Shown here: positions 1 to 5,681 of the stretch, in pieces
Numbering within the stretch: the stretch's first letter is position 1
How the letters are laid out: the number at the start of each line of letters is the position of its first letter
NCBI GenBank assembly: GCA_011523485.1
Contig: WTGR01000198.1
Location: 1-6,246, forward strand
DNA length: 6,246 nucleotides
From: Acidobacteriota bacterium
Lineage (GTDB): Bacteria; Acidobacteriota; Vicinamibacteria; Vicinamibacterales; UBA8438
Direction: 5' to 3'
Made by a program: the position numbers and the translations under genes
The notes under the pieces: model-generated
Told to the model about the DNA's origin: nothing
The model's database searches: none
What the model saw: the letters and a program-made list of their open reading frames with translations, nothing else

Positions 1-623
1 ACCGCATCGAGCACGACCGCGGCGGCGGCGACCCGGCGAACATCGTCATCGGCCTGTGCGAATGGGACCGGTCGCTGGAGGGCAAGAGCCTCGCCGACAT
101 TCTCGCCGAGCGGGAGATCGAGGTAACGGTGGCCAACGCCGCCGACCTGGTCATGCAGATCGTCGAGCGCGGCGGCGCGCGCGCCATCTACCACGCGATG
201 GACGAGCGTGACGTCGAGCGCATCATGCAGCACCCGGCCACCGCCATCGGCTCGGACGGCGGCGTGTCGGTCTTCGGCGCCAGCGTGCCCCACCCGCGCG
301 AGTACGGCACGTTCGCCCGCGTTCTCGGCCGCTACGTGCGCGAGCGAGGGGTACTGACCCTCGAGCAGGCGGTGCGCAAGATGAGCGGCGCCACCGCCGC
401 GCGGCTCGGCCTGCAGGACCGCGGACTGCTGCGGGAGGGCTTCTTCGCCGACGTCGCCGTCTTCGATCCCGACCGCGTCATCGACCGCGCGACGTTCCCG
501 GAACCCCACCAGTACGCGGTGGGCATCGAGTACGTCCTGGTCAACGGCACGCTGGTCGTGGACGGCGGCGAGCACACGGGCGCCCGGCCCGGGCGGGTGC
601 TCTACGGGCCGGGACGCCGTTAG
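1..623 (+). CDS. N-acyl-D-amino-acid deacylase (D-aminoacylase family), C-terminal part, 5'-truncated
   Basis: The reading frame is open from base 3, so the gene enters from the left; 206 residues remain before the TAG stop. Family members are usually near 500 residues, so about the last two fifths are present. The family is an amidohydrolase-superfamily metal enzyme that removes the acyl group from N-acyl-D-amino acids. Visible landmarks, numbered in the fragment, are GSDGG at 83-87 (Asp85 matches the conserved catalytic Asp of the TIM-barrel), HPREYGTF at 97-104, LEQAVRKMSG at 120-129, a DRG..EG.FADVAVFDP block at 139-156, and the closing VLVNG at 178-182 and GARPGRVL at 193-200. The last two belong to the beta-sandwich that re-forms at the C-terminus of these enzymes. 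A GTG at 129 is internal, not the start. Location and N-terminal metal ligands cannot be judged. The gene converges on the M20 gene with 27 bases between stops. The family call is firm; the exact substrate is unknown. Confidence 0.9.
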   Translation, partial: RIEHDRGGGDPANIVIGLCEWDRSLEGKSLADILAEREIEVTVANAADLVMQIVERGGARAIYHAMDERDVERIMQHPATAIGSDGGVSVFGASVPHPREYGTFARVLGRYVRERGVLTLEQAVRKMSGATAARLGLQDRGLLREGFFADVAVFDPDRVIDRATFPEPHQYAVGIEYVLVNGTLVVDGGEHTGARPGRVLYGPGRR

Positions 624-650
624 CCGCCCGGCCCGCGGCGAGGATCACGT

Positions 651-2297
651 TCAGTCCTGCGGCGGCTCGAACCGCGGGTACTCGATGCCGAGCTGCTCCA
701 GGTACGTGTCGTAGCGCGTCTCGTCGTAGTAGAGCTCCTCGAGCTGCGGCTTGAAGCGCTCCATGATGTCCCGGTTCAGCCAGATGGCCGGCTCGTCCTC
801 CGGGCGCAGGAACGTCGTGTACTGCCGGTCCTTCGTCTGGTTCGCGAAATAGTCCTGCGCCTGCTGCACGAGCTCCGGCCGGAGCACGAAATCGAGCAGG
901 GTCAGCGCCTGGACCCTGGCGCCGGCCGTCGCCCCCTTGTGGGCGATCGGCGTGGCCATGGCGATGGTCTTGTTCCAGTTGTGGCCCGCACCGCCGGGGA
1001 TGTTGGACGGGAACCGCAACGTGGCGGTGGGCACGACCCACGAGATGTCGCCGATGTCGTCTGAGCCGCCGCCGCGCCGCTCGTTGTCGGGAATCCGCTC
1101 GGAGCCGTCCAGATCCTCCTGCGCCTGGGTCAACAGGCCCTGCTCCTCGACGCCGAGCATCTCCTGCACCGCGCGGGCGAAACGCTGATCGTCCTCCGAC
1201 CAGTCGGGCATCCCGACCCGCCGGATGTGGGTGAACATCGTCTCGGCAATCACCCGGTTGTGGTGCTGCGGCCAGGCCGCGCCGAGGACCCGCGAGGTGA
1301 CCGTGGTGTCGGTCATCTTCGCCGCGCCCTCGGCCATGGCGTCCCCGATCCGCCACATCCGCATGATGTTCTCGTAGTCGCTCTCGCGGAAGAAGTACCA
1401 GACGCTGGCGGTCGACGGCACGACGTTCGGCTGGTCGCCGCCGTCGCTGATGACGTAGTGCGAGCGCTGCTGGATGCGCAGGTGCTCGCGGCGGAAGTTC
1501 CAGCCGATGTTCATCAACTCGACCGCGTCGAGCGCGCTGCGGCCGTTCCACGGGTCGCCGGCGCCGTGCGCCGATTCGCCCGCGAAGGTGTACTCGACCG
1601 AGACCATTCCGTTGCCGCGGCTGTCGCCCCAGGCGGTCGTCATCGCACTGCTGACGTGGCTGTAGAGCACGATGTCGACGTCGTCGAACACCCCCGCCCG
1701 GACGAAGTAGGCCTTGCCGCCGAGCTGCTCCTCGGCGATGCCGGGCCAGATCAGGAGCGTGCCGGGGATCCCCTCCCGCTCCATGATCTCCTTCACCGCG
1801 AGCGCCGCCGCGATGTTCACCGCCTGGCCGGAGTTGTGTCCCTCGCCGTGCCCCGGCGCCCCGTCGATCTGCGGCTGGCGGTACGCCGCCCCGGGCACCT
1901 GCGACGACTTCGGGATACCGTCCACGTCGCTGCCGAGCGCGATCACCGGCCGTCCGGAACCCCACCGGGCGAGCCAGCCGCTCGGCATGCCCGCCGTCCC
2001 GAGCTCGATCTCGAAACCCTCCCGCTCGAGAATCCCCGTGAGGTAGCGCTGGGTCTCGAACTCCTGGAAGCCGAGCTCGGCGAAGCTGAACTGGGTGTCG
2101 ATCATCCGCTGGATGAAGGCGCGGCGGCCGTCGACACCGTCGAGCGCCTCCTTCCGGAGCTGCTCCAGCCGGTCCTCGCCCGCGGACTGCGACTCGGCGG
2201 CCGAACCCGATGCTCCGGCAGCGGTCCCGCCCGCGACGGCGAGGATGAACAGAGCGGCAACGACGGCGACGGTCGGCTTCGGCATCATGGAACGCAC
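651..2297 (-). CDS. Exported M20-family (AbgB-like) metal-dependent amidohydrolase
   Basis: This 548-residue protein belongs to peptidase family M20, on the AbgB (p-aminobenzoyl-glutamate hydrolase subunit) side, which hydrolyses amide bonds of N-acyl amino acids. A hydrophobic stretch at about residues 8-28 followed by small residues looks like a Sec signal peptide, so the enzyme is probably periplasmic; E. coli AbgB has none. Landmarks are GSDVDGIP (122-129), GHGEGHNSG (149-157), IAEE (187-190: Glu189 probable general base, Glu190 metal ligand), SH (His214), ESAHGAGDPW (241-250, dimerisation-domain His244), a GGGSDDIGDISW block (409-420), and His439 in GHNW, the probable last metal ligand. 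The ligand normally Cys (CGH) is Glu152 here. The GTG start at 2297 is chosen because AGGAGG lies 6 bases upstream; in-frame ATGs three and four codons later are too far from it. It follows the MBL gene after 210 bases. The substrate is not predictable from sequence. Confidence 0.88.
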   Translation of the reverse strand: MRSMMPKPTVAVVAALFILAVAGGTAAGASGSAAESQSAGEDRLEQLRKEALDGVDGRRAFIQRMIDTQFSFAELGFQEFETQRYLTGILEREGFEIELGTAGMPSGWLARWGSGRPVIALGSDVDGIPKSSQVPGAAYRQPQIDGAPGHGEGHNSGQAVNIAAALAVKEIMEREGIPGTLLIWPGIAEEQLGGKAYFVRAGVFDDVDIVLYSHVSSAMTTAWGDSRGNGMVSVEYTFAGESAHGAGDPWNGRSALDAVELMNIGWNFRREHLRIQQRSHYVISDGGDQPNVVPSTASVWYFFRESDYENIMRMWRIGDAMAEGAAKMTDTTVTSRVLGAAWPQHHNRVIAETMFTHIRRVGMPDWSEDDQRFARAVQEMLGVEEQGLLTQAQEDLDGSERIPDNERRGGGSDDIGDISWVVPTATLRFPSNIPGGAGHNWNKTIAMATPIAHKGATAGARVQALTLLDFVLRPELVQQAQDYFANQTKDRQYTTFLRPEDEPAIWLNRDIMERFKPQLEELYYDETRYDTYLEQLGIEYPRFEPPQD

Positions 2298-2303
2298 GGT
2301 GGT

Positions 2304-2309
2304 CCTCCT
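2304..2309 (-). promoter_or_regulatory. Shine-Dalgarno AGGAGG for the GTG-started M20 gene
   Basis: On the minus strand AGGAGG (within GAGGAGGACC) ends 6 bases before the GTG at 2297. It decides the start: the next in-frame ATGs at 2288 and 2285 would be 15 and 18 bases away, too far for efficient use. Confidence 0.75.
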
Positions 2310-2322
2310 CAGACACTCTCAC

Positions 2323-2346
2323 CGGCCGACGATCTCTCGTCGGCCG
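2323..2346. repeat. Perfect 10-bp inverted repeat between the MBL and M20 genes
   Basis: The arms CGGCCGACGA and TCGTCGGCCG are exact reverse complements separated by the tetranucleotide TCTC. In the transcript of the minus-strand genes this would form a very stable 10-bp hairpin ending 13 bases before the M20 ribosome-binding site. No T-run follows on either strand, so it is not a canonical intrinsic terminator. It could be an mRNA processing or stability hairpin, an attenuator, or a protein-binding dyad. The rest of the 210-bp spacer (2298-2507) is GC-rich with weaker dyads, for example GTCCGCC at 2380-2386 with GGCGGAC at 2401-2407, and has no convincing gene. Confidence 0.7.
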
Positions 2347-2507
2347 CAAGTGGAAACCGCAATGGCGGGCGCGACGGGCGTCCGCCCTCGCCGGACAGCC
2401 GGCGGACGAGGGACTCGGCGGTCCGTCCCCCGCTCGCCGACGCCGGCCGGCCGCGGCGCGCCGTCGCTTCGACGCGCCGAGCCCCCTTGCGCGACGCGAT
2501 CCGCCGC

Positions 2508-3413
2508 CTACCCCTCGGCCAGCTCGTCGTACGCCACGCCGAGCACGCCGCTCAGGCTCAGCAGCGCGAACGGCGACACGTGATCCTCGAAACCGGGGAG
2601 CGACTCGGTAGCGGTGATCTCGTCCCTCGACCGTCCGGCCGCCATTTCGCGGCGCGTCAGCTCGAGCGCCGCCGTGAAGTAGTCCCGCAGGTGCGCGAGA
2701 TCGCCCTGGTCGCCCGTCACGCCGGCGCCGGGGGTCCCGTGGCCGAAGATGTAGATCGCGTCGGCCGCATGTGCCGCGGACACCTGTTCCAGCACGTCGA
2801 TCCAGCCCGAGATCCGGGCGCCGGACGACCGGTCGACGAACGGATGCAGGCGATTGAACATCAGGTCGCCCATGTGCACGACGTTGGCCTGCTCGAAGGT
2901 CACCACGCAGTCGCCGCTCGTATGGCCGGCGCCGTGATAGCGCGCCACGACCGTCTCGTCCCCGATGCTCGTCCGCCATTCGTCGGTGAAGGTCTCGTCG
3001 GGATAGGCCTGCGAGTCCTCGTTCCCCGCCTGCTCGGCGGCCCGCCGCTGCCACATTGCGCTGTTCTCGTGGGCGACGATGGAGCCGACCACCGGGCGGA
3101 ACGTCTGGTTGCCGCCGACATGGTCGCCGTGGTGGTGCGTGTTGATCAGGATGTCGATCGCGTTCGACGACCGCTCCCCGATGCCCTCGATGCAGGCGGC
3201 CGCGGCCGCGGCGTTCTGGCTGTCGATGATCAGAACGCCGTCCGCGTTCACGAGCCACCCGATGGTGCCGCCCTGCCCGTTGAAGATGCCCACGCCCCGC
3301 CGCAGGTCTTCGAACGAGGTGGTGAGTCCCTGCCAGCCGGCGAGCGGCAGGTCCCTGAGCGCCGCCGCCAGCACGGTCATCCCCGAGGTTGCGAGAAACC
3401 TTCTTCTGTCCAT
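2508..3413 (-). CDS. Tat-exported metallo-beta-lactamase-fold hydrolase
   Basis: This 301-residue protein has the complete metal-binding set of the MBL superfamily: HHHGDH at 93-98 (His93, His95, Asp97, His98), His164 in GAGH, Asp183 in HMGD, and His225 in FGH. All seven ligands of a di-metal site are present, so it should be catalytically competent. The arrangement resembles glyoxalase II-like and other general MBL hydrolases more than a confirmed antibiotic beta-lactamase. The N-terminus MDRRRFLATSG carries a twin-arginine RRxFL motif and a short hydrophobic run (11-19), suggesting folded export; a signal-peptidase site is not obvious. The frame is open far upstream to 3851, but the ATG at 3413 is preferred because the Tat motif begins there, AGGAGG lies 10 bases upstream, and the extension would overlap the Uma2 gene. 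It lies 61 bases after the Uma2 stop on the same strand, so co-transcription is plausible. The substrate is unknown. Confidence 0.87.
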   Translation of the reverse strand: MDRRRFLATSGMTVLAAALRDLPLAGWQGLTTSFEDLRRGVGIFNGQGGTIGWLVNADGVLIIDSQNAAAAAACIEGIGERSSNAIDILINTHHHGDHVGGNQTFRPVVGSIVAHENSAMWQRRAAEQAGNEDSQAYPDETFTDEWRTSIGDETVVARYHGAGHTSGDCVVTFEQANVVHMGDLMFNRLHPFVDRSSGARISGWIDVLEQVSAAHAADAIYIFGHGTPGAGVTGDQGDLAHLRDYFTAALELTRREMAAGRSRDEITATESLPGFEDHVSPFALLSLSGVLGVAYDELAEG

Positions 3414-3423
3414 GTGTAGATTC

Positions 3424-3429
3424 CCTCCT
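3424..3429 (-). promoter_or_regulatory. Shine-Dalgarno AGGAGG for the MBL gene
   Basis: On the minus strand AGGAGG sits 10 bases before the ATG at 3413. The spacing is slightly long but acceptable, and it supports starting at the Tat motif rather than in the long upstream open frame. Confidence 0.65.
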
Positions 3430-3474
3430 GCAGTCGCTGCCTGTGATGAAAGTTCCCGGGCGCCGCCCCGCCGT

Positions 3475-4059
3475 TCACTTGCCGAAGACGTCGTCGACCG
3501 GCAATCCGAGCTCCGGTACGCTGGTCGCGGCCAACGTGTCGCCGCGCCGCCGCACGTTCTGGCGCGCATAACCGTCGGCGCCGGGTCCGGTGCAGACGGT
3601 GACGGTGCGCGCCTCGACGTCCACCAGCCACGTCTCCGGGATGCCGGCCCTGCCGTATCGCGGCACCTTCTCGAGCCTGTCGTAGCGCAGGGACGAGTCG
3701 GCCACCTCGATGACGAGAAGAATGTCGTCCGGCTCGGGATGGCGCTCGGCGTAGGCGCCGGTCCTGCGTGCAACCACCAGGTCGGGCTGCGGCTCGGTAT
3801 GGCTGCCCAGGCGAACCGGATTCTGGATCCGTACGTGCACCCGGCCGGCAAGACGCCCCATGATCAGCTCGTTGAGGCGATCCACGATCCACGCGTGCAA
3901 CGGGCCGATGGGCGTCATTTCCAGGATCTCTCCATCGATCAGCTCCACCCGATCGTCCTCGGTGAAGACCCCGGCTTCGCCCATCCGTGCGAACTCGTCG
4001 ACGGTGAAGCGGTACCGCTGGACGTCCGCGACGCGTTCCGACACTGCCGCTACCGCCAT
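3475..4059 (-). CDS. Uma2-family (DUF820) PD-(D/E)XK endonuclease-like protein
   Basis: This 194-residue protein matches Uma2 (formerly DUF820), a restriction-endonuclease-like fold abundant in Cyanobacteria, Acidobacteriota, Chloroflexi and Deinococcota, with no settled biological role. The typical order is visible: an opening RFTVDEFARM segment, VELIDGEILEM (38-48, with Glu39 and Glu44), a following helix containing H55, QPDLVVAR (91-98, active-site Asp93), LLVIEVADSS (114-123, Glu118), then YDRLEKVPRYGRAGIPETWLVD (126-147, with Lys131). Asp93, Glu118 and Lys131 fit the nuclease core, so it looks intact and full length. The frame is open to 4152, but the ATG at 4059 is preferred: AGGGG lies 6 bases upstream and the extension is Arg-rich low-complexity without family similarity. 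No signal peptide, so cytoplasmic. It is the first gene of the minus-strand set, 122 bases from the divergent asparaginase gene. Confidence 0.87.
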   Translation of the reverse strand: MAVAAVSERVADVQRYRFTVDEFARMGEAGVFTEDDRVELIDGEILEMTPIGPLHAWIVDRLNELIMGRLAGRVHVRIQNPVRLGSHTEPQPDLVVARRTGAYAERHPEPDDILLVIEVADSSLRYDRLEKVPRYGRAGIPETWLVDVEARTVTVCTGPGADGYARQNVRRRGDTLAATSVPELGLPVDDVFGK

Positions 4060-4065
4060 GGTGCG

Positions 4066-4070
4066 CCCCT
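4066..4070 (-). promoter_or_regulatory. Shine-Dalgarno AGGGG deciding the Uma2 start
   Basis: On the minus strand GAGAGGGG precedes the ATG at 4059 with 6 bases between AGGGG and the start. An alternative in-frame ATG at 4101 has no purine-rich stretch ahead of it. Confidence 0.5.
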
Positions 4071-4096
4071 CTCGTGTACCGCGCGAGCCATGCCCG

Positions 4097-4102
4097 ATCA
4101 TA
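4097..4102 (-). promoter_or_regulatory. Possible -10 element (TATGAT) of the Uma2 promoter
   Basis: On the minus strand TATGAT matches TATAAT at five of six bases, one of few AT-rich hexamers in this GC-rich divergent region. It would place a transcription start near 4090 and a leader of about 30 bases. No good -35 hexamer is found at 16-19 bases, so the call rests on the -10 and the location alone. No convincing promoter for the asparaginase gene was seen on the other strand. Confidence 0.3.
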
Positions 4103-4108
4103 GTCAAT

Positions 4109-4128
4109 CGACGGCGGCGACGCCGTTG
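4109..4128. repeat. Inverted repeat in the Uma2/asparaginase divergent region
   Basis: ACGGCG (4111-4116) and CGCCGT (4121-4126) are exact reverse complements around GCGA. One G-T and one C-G pair extend the stem to 8 when read as plus-strand RNA. It lies just upstream of the possible Uma2 -10 element and could be an operator for either divergent gene, but short GC dyads are common in such DNA. Confidence 0.35.
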
Positions 4129-4181
4129 CGCCGCGCACGGAAGCGCTTGCATCGACGACCGCGGGCCATCAGGATGCCGCC

Positions 4182-5294
4182 ATGACGACAGACAACCCCC
4201 GTACGTGGACCGTGCGCTCGATCGGCCTGGCCGCTTCCCTCGCGATCTGCGGCATCCCGGGCGCCGGCGCGATCGCCCAGGAGGCGCCCGGCGCTCCCCC
4301 GGTGGTCTGGGTGCTCGCCACCGGCGGCACCATCTCCGGCGGCGGCGCGTCGCCGACCAGCCTGACGGAGTACCGCGCGGGCGCTTTCTCGGGCGAGGAG
4401 CTCGTCGCGGCGGTTCCTGACCTGGCCCGGCACGCCAGCATCCGCGTGGAGCAGGTCGCCAACGTCGGCAGCCCCGACATCACCTTCGACGACTGGCTCA
4501 CGCTCGCCCGCCGCATCGACGAGATCTTCAGCAGCGAGCCGGACGCGGCCGGCGTGGTGATCACCCACGGCACCAACACGCTGGAGGAGACGGCCTACTT
4601 CCTCAACCTGACGGTCCGCCACGACCGGCCGGTCGTGCTGGTGGGCGCGCAGCGGCCGGCGACGGCCATCAGCGCCGACGGTCCCCTGAACCTGCTGAAC
4701 GCCGTCCGCACCGCGGCGTCGCCCGAGGCGCGGGGCAAGGGAGTGCTGGTCGTCATGAACGACCAGGTCAACGCCGCCCGCGACGTCACCAAGACCAGCA
4801 CCTACCGACTCGAGACGTTCAGCTCGCGGGACCTGGGCCTTCTCGGCTACGTGGACGGTGACCGGGTGTCGTTCTACCGGGCGCCGACGAAACGCCACAC
4901 CACGGACTCGGAGTTCGATCTGGCCGGCGTCACCACGTTTCCCCAGGTCGACATCGTCTACTCCTACGTCGCGGCGAACCCGGTGCTCATCGAAACGCTG
5001 ATCGACGACGGCGTCGACGGCATCGTCGTGGCCGGGACCGGTGCCGGCGGCATGTCACGCCCGGAGCGGACGGCGCTCGAACGCGTGGCCGAGCTGCCCG
5101 CCGGCTCGAGACCGATCATCGTGCGATCGAACCGGGTCGGGAGCGGACGCGTCCTGCCGCGCACCTCGGACGACGGCCCCGAGATGGTGGCCGGCGACAC
5201 CCTGAACCCGCAGAAGGCGCGCATTCTCCTGATGCTGGCGCTCACCCGAACGCGCGATCTGGACGAGATCCGGCGGATCTTCCGCGAGTACTGA
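4182..5294 (+). CDS. ansB: Type II (periplasmic) L-asparaginase homologue with altered active-site residues
   Basis: This 370-residue protein aligns end to end with E. coli AnsB, which hydrolyses asparagine to aspartate and ammonia as a periplasmic tetramer. A hydrophobic segment near residues 13-32 ending AIA/Q is a good Sec signal peptide. Landmarks are LATGGTIS (45-52; Thr50 matches nucleophile Thr12), Tyr64 (Tyr25), NVGS (Ser97, matching Ser58), VITHGTNTLEETAYFL (126-141; Thr131 matches Thr89), SADGP (164-168), DVTKT (201-205; Lys204 matches Lys162) and TLNPQKARILL (340-350). Two departures are notable: Asn132 replaces the catalytic Asp90 of HGTDT, and GTGAGG (285-290) replaces the usual GxGNGN loop. 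The fold call is firm, but asparagine specificity and activity are uncertain. The ATG start has AGGA 7 bases upstream and no better in-frame alternative. The gene is divergent from the Uma2 gene. Confidence 0.9.
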   Translation: MTTDNPRTWTVRSIGLAASLAICGIPGAGAIAQEAPGAPPVVWVLATGGTISGGGASPTSLTEYRAGAFSGEELVAAVPDLARHASIRVEQVANVGSPDITFDDWLTLARRIDEIFSSEPDAAGVVITHGTNTLEETAYFLNLTVRHDRPVVLVGAQRPATAISADGPLNLLNAVRTAASPEARGKGVLVVMNDQVNAARDVTKTSTYRLETFSSRDLGLLGYVDGDRVSFYRAPTKRHTTDSEFDLAGVTTFPQVDIVYSYVAANPVLIETLIDDGVDGIVVAGTGAGGMSRPERTALERVAELPAGSRPIIVRSNRVGSGRVLPRTSDDGPEMVAGDTLNPQKARILLMLALTRTRDLDEIRRIFREY

Positions 5295-5340
5295 GCGGCG
5301 CGAGCCTCCCGAAATCCACCACGCGCAATCACGATTTTCC

Positions 5341-5369
5341 TTGACCGGTGCGCGTGAACGCGAAAGACT
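5341..5369 (+). promoter_or_regulatory. Possible sigma-70-like promoter with a dyad in its spacer
   Basis: TTGACC (5341-5346) matches TTGACA at five of six bases. At 17 bases spacing AAGACT (5364-5369) matches TATAAT at only three. The spacer contains the dyad CGCGTGAACGCG (5351-5362), where a repressor or activator could bind. It would drive the downstream membrane-protein gene with a leader of roughly 300 bases. The -10 is weak, so this is tentative. Confidence 0.3.
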
Positions 5370-5402
5370 GTCTCTCCACGTCTACGGCAAGTAGGGTTCG
5401 GT

Positions 5403-5426
5403 CCGCACGTCCCCTGGGGCGTGCGG
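5403..5426 (+). repeat. Strong GC hairpin in the intergenic stretch
   Basis: CCGCACG (5403-5409) pairs perfectly with CGTGCGG (5420-5426). The interior CCCC T GGGG can add inner pairs after a bulged T. No T-run follows, so it is not a standard intrinsic terminator. It lies 108 bases after the asparaginase stop and could be an RNA stability or attenuation element. Confidence 0.5.
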
Positions 5427-5498
5427 GCGGCAGATCGGGAACGTGAGCGCGCCATGTCGCCGCTGCAACGTCTCGCTCGCCCTGTCTCGTCGGTGGCT

Positions 5499-5522
5499 GG
5501 CCCGCTACCCCTGTTGCGGGCC
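5499..5522 (+). repeat. 7-bp inverted repeat in the intergenic stretch
   Basis: GGCCCGC (5499-5505) and GCGGGCC (5516-5522) are exact reverse complements around a 10-base loop, TACCCCTGTT. It has no T-run. Together with the hairpin at 5403-5426 it suggests a structured transcript. Confidence 0.4.
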
Positions 5523-5618
5523 GACCCCGCGGCCGTGAACCATCCCCGCGCCCGCCATCCCCCCTTGGACCCAGGCTGCGCGCAAACCGTGTTTCCCTCG
5601 CGATTCGAAGCCCGGGCT

Positions 5619-5630
5619 GCCGCTAGCGGC
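5619..5630. repeat. 12-bp perfect palindrome upstream of the membrane-protein gene
   Basis: GCCGCTAGCGGC is fully self-complementary and ends 51 bases before the ATG at 5682. The position would suit a dimeric DNA-binding protein, but function is not shown. Confidence 0.4.
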
Positions 5631-5642
5631 CCGCGCAAACGA

Positions 5643-5657
5643 GGGATTCGTCGTACC
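5643..5657 (+). repeat. 15-base leader repeat, copy 1
   Basis: GGGATTCGTCGTACC occurs here and, without mismatch, at 6050-6064, in each case shortly before a small membrane-protein start (24 and 22 intervening bases). About 35-42 bases further upstream the two leaders also share a diverged segment, CGATTCGAAGCCCGGG (5601-5616) against CGAGTCGAAGCCGGG (6015-6029). Confidence 0.8.
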
Positions 5658-5681
5658 ACTTCCCGATGAAGGAGGACAGAA

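Larger units (their letters stand above)
5295..5681. other. 387-bp non-coding stretch between the asparaginase and membrane-protein genes
   Basis: No credible gene is seen. An 82-codon open frame at 5421-5669 is Arg/Pro/Ala-rich low complexity with no start signal or family match. The stretch holds a possible promoter (5341-5369) with a dyad in its spacer, a hairpin at 5403-5426, an inverted repeat at 5499-5522, a 12-bp palindrome at 5619-5630, and the 15-base leader repeat at 5643-5657 before the next gene. It may act as a long 5' leader of the membrane-protein gene or contain a small RNA. I see no match to a riboswitch class I know, and no T-run terminator for the asparaginase gene. Confidence 0.6.

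Noticed and set aside
623..639. GCCGC/GCGGC hairpin between the convergent deacylase and M20 genes
   Set aside because: The 5-bp stem with a 7-base loop and no T-run on either strand is too weak to call a terminator, although a bidirectional stop signal would be expected here.
541..3258. A 905-codon open frame on the minus strand across the M20 and MBL genes
   Set aside because: It is a frame-shifted shadow of two well-supported genes, very rich in Arg, Gly and Ala with no domain motifs. Long stop-free frames are expected at this GC content.
2508..3413. Reading the MBL gene as an antibiotic beta-lactamase
   Set aside because: The metal ligands only define the superfamily. The Tat signal and sequence around the ligands do not point to a known carbapenemase class, so only a general hydrolase is called.
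1227..3419. A 730-codon open frame on the plus strand antisense to the M20 and MBL genes
   Set aside because: It is antisense to clear coding regions, with low-complexity Arg/Val/Asp composition, no recognisable domain and no start signal. It is a GC artefact.
3414..3851. N-terminal extension of the MBL protein to 3851
   Set aside because: It would overlap most of the Uma2 gene in another frame and would bury the Tat signal inside the protein.
4060..4152. N-terminal extension of the Uma2 protein to 4152
   Set aside because: The extension is Arg-rich without family similarity and lacks a ribosome-binding site. The ATG at 4059 has both a Shine-Dalgarno sequence and the usual family length.
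5298..5338. GCGCG/CGCGC pairing followed by TTTT after the asparaginase stop
   Set aside because: A 5-bp stem with a 19-base loop and the T-run 8 bases beyond it does not fit an intrinsic terminator.
5421..5669. An 82-codon plus-strand frame in the intergenic stretch
   Set aside because: It starts inside the hairpin at 5403-5426, has no ribosome-binding site, and gives a low-complexity product. It would overlap the leader repeat of the next gene.
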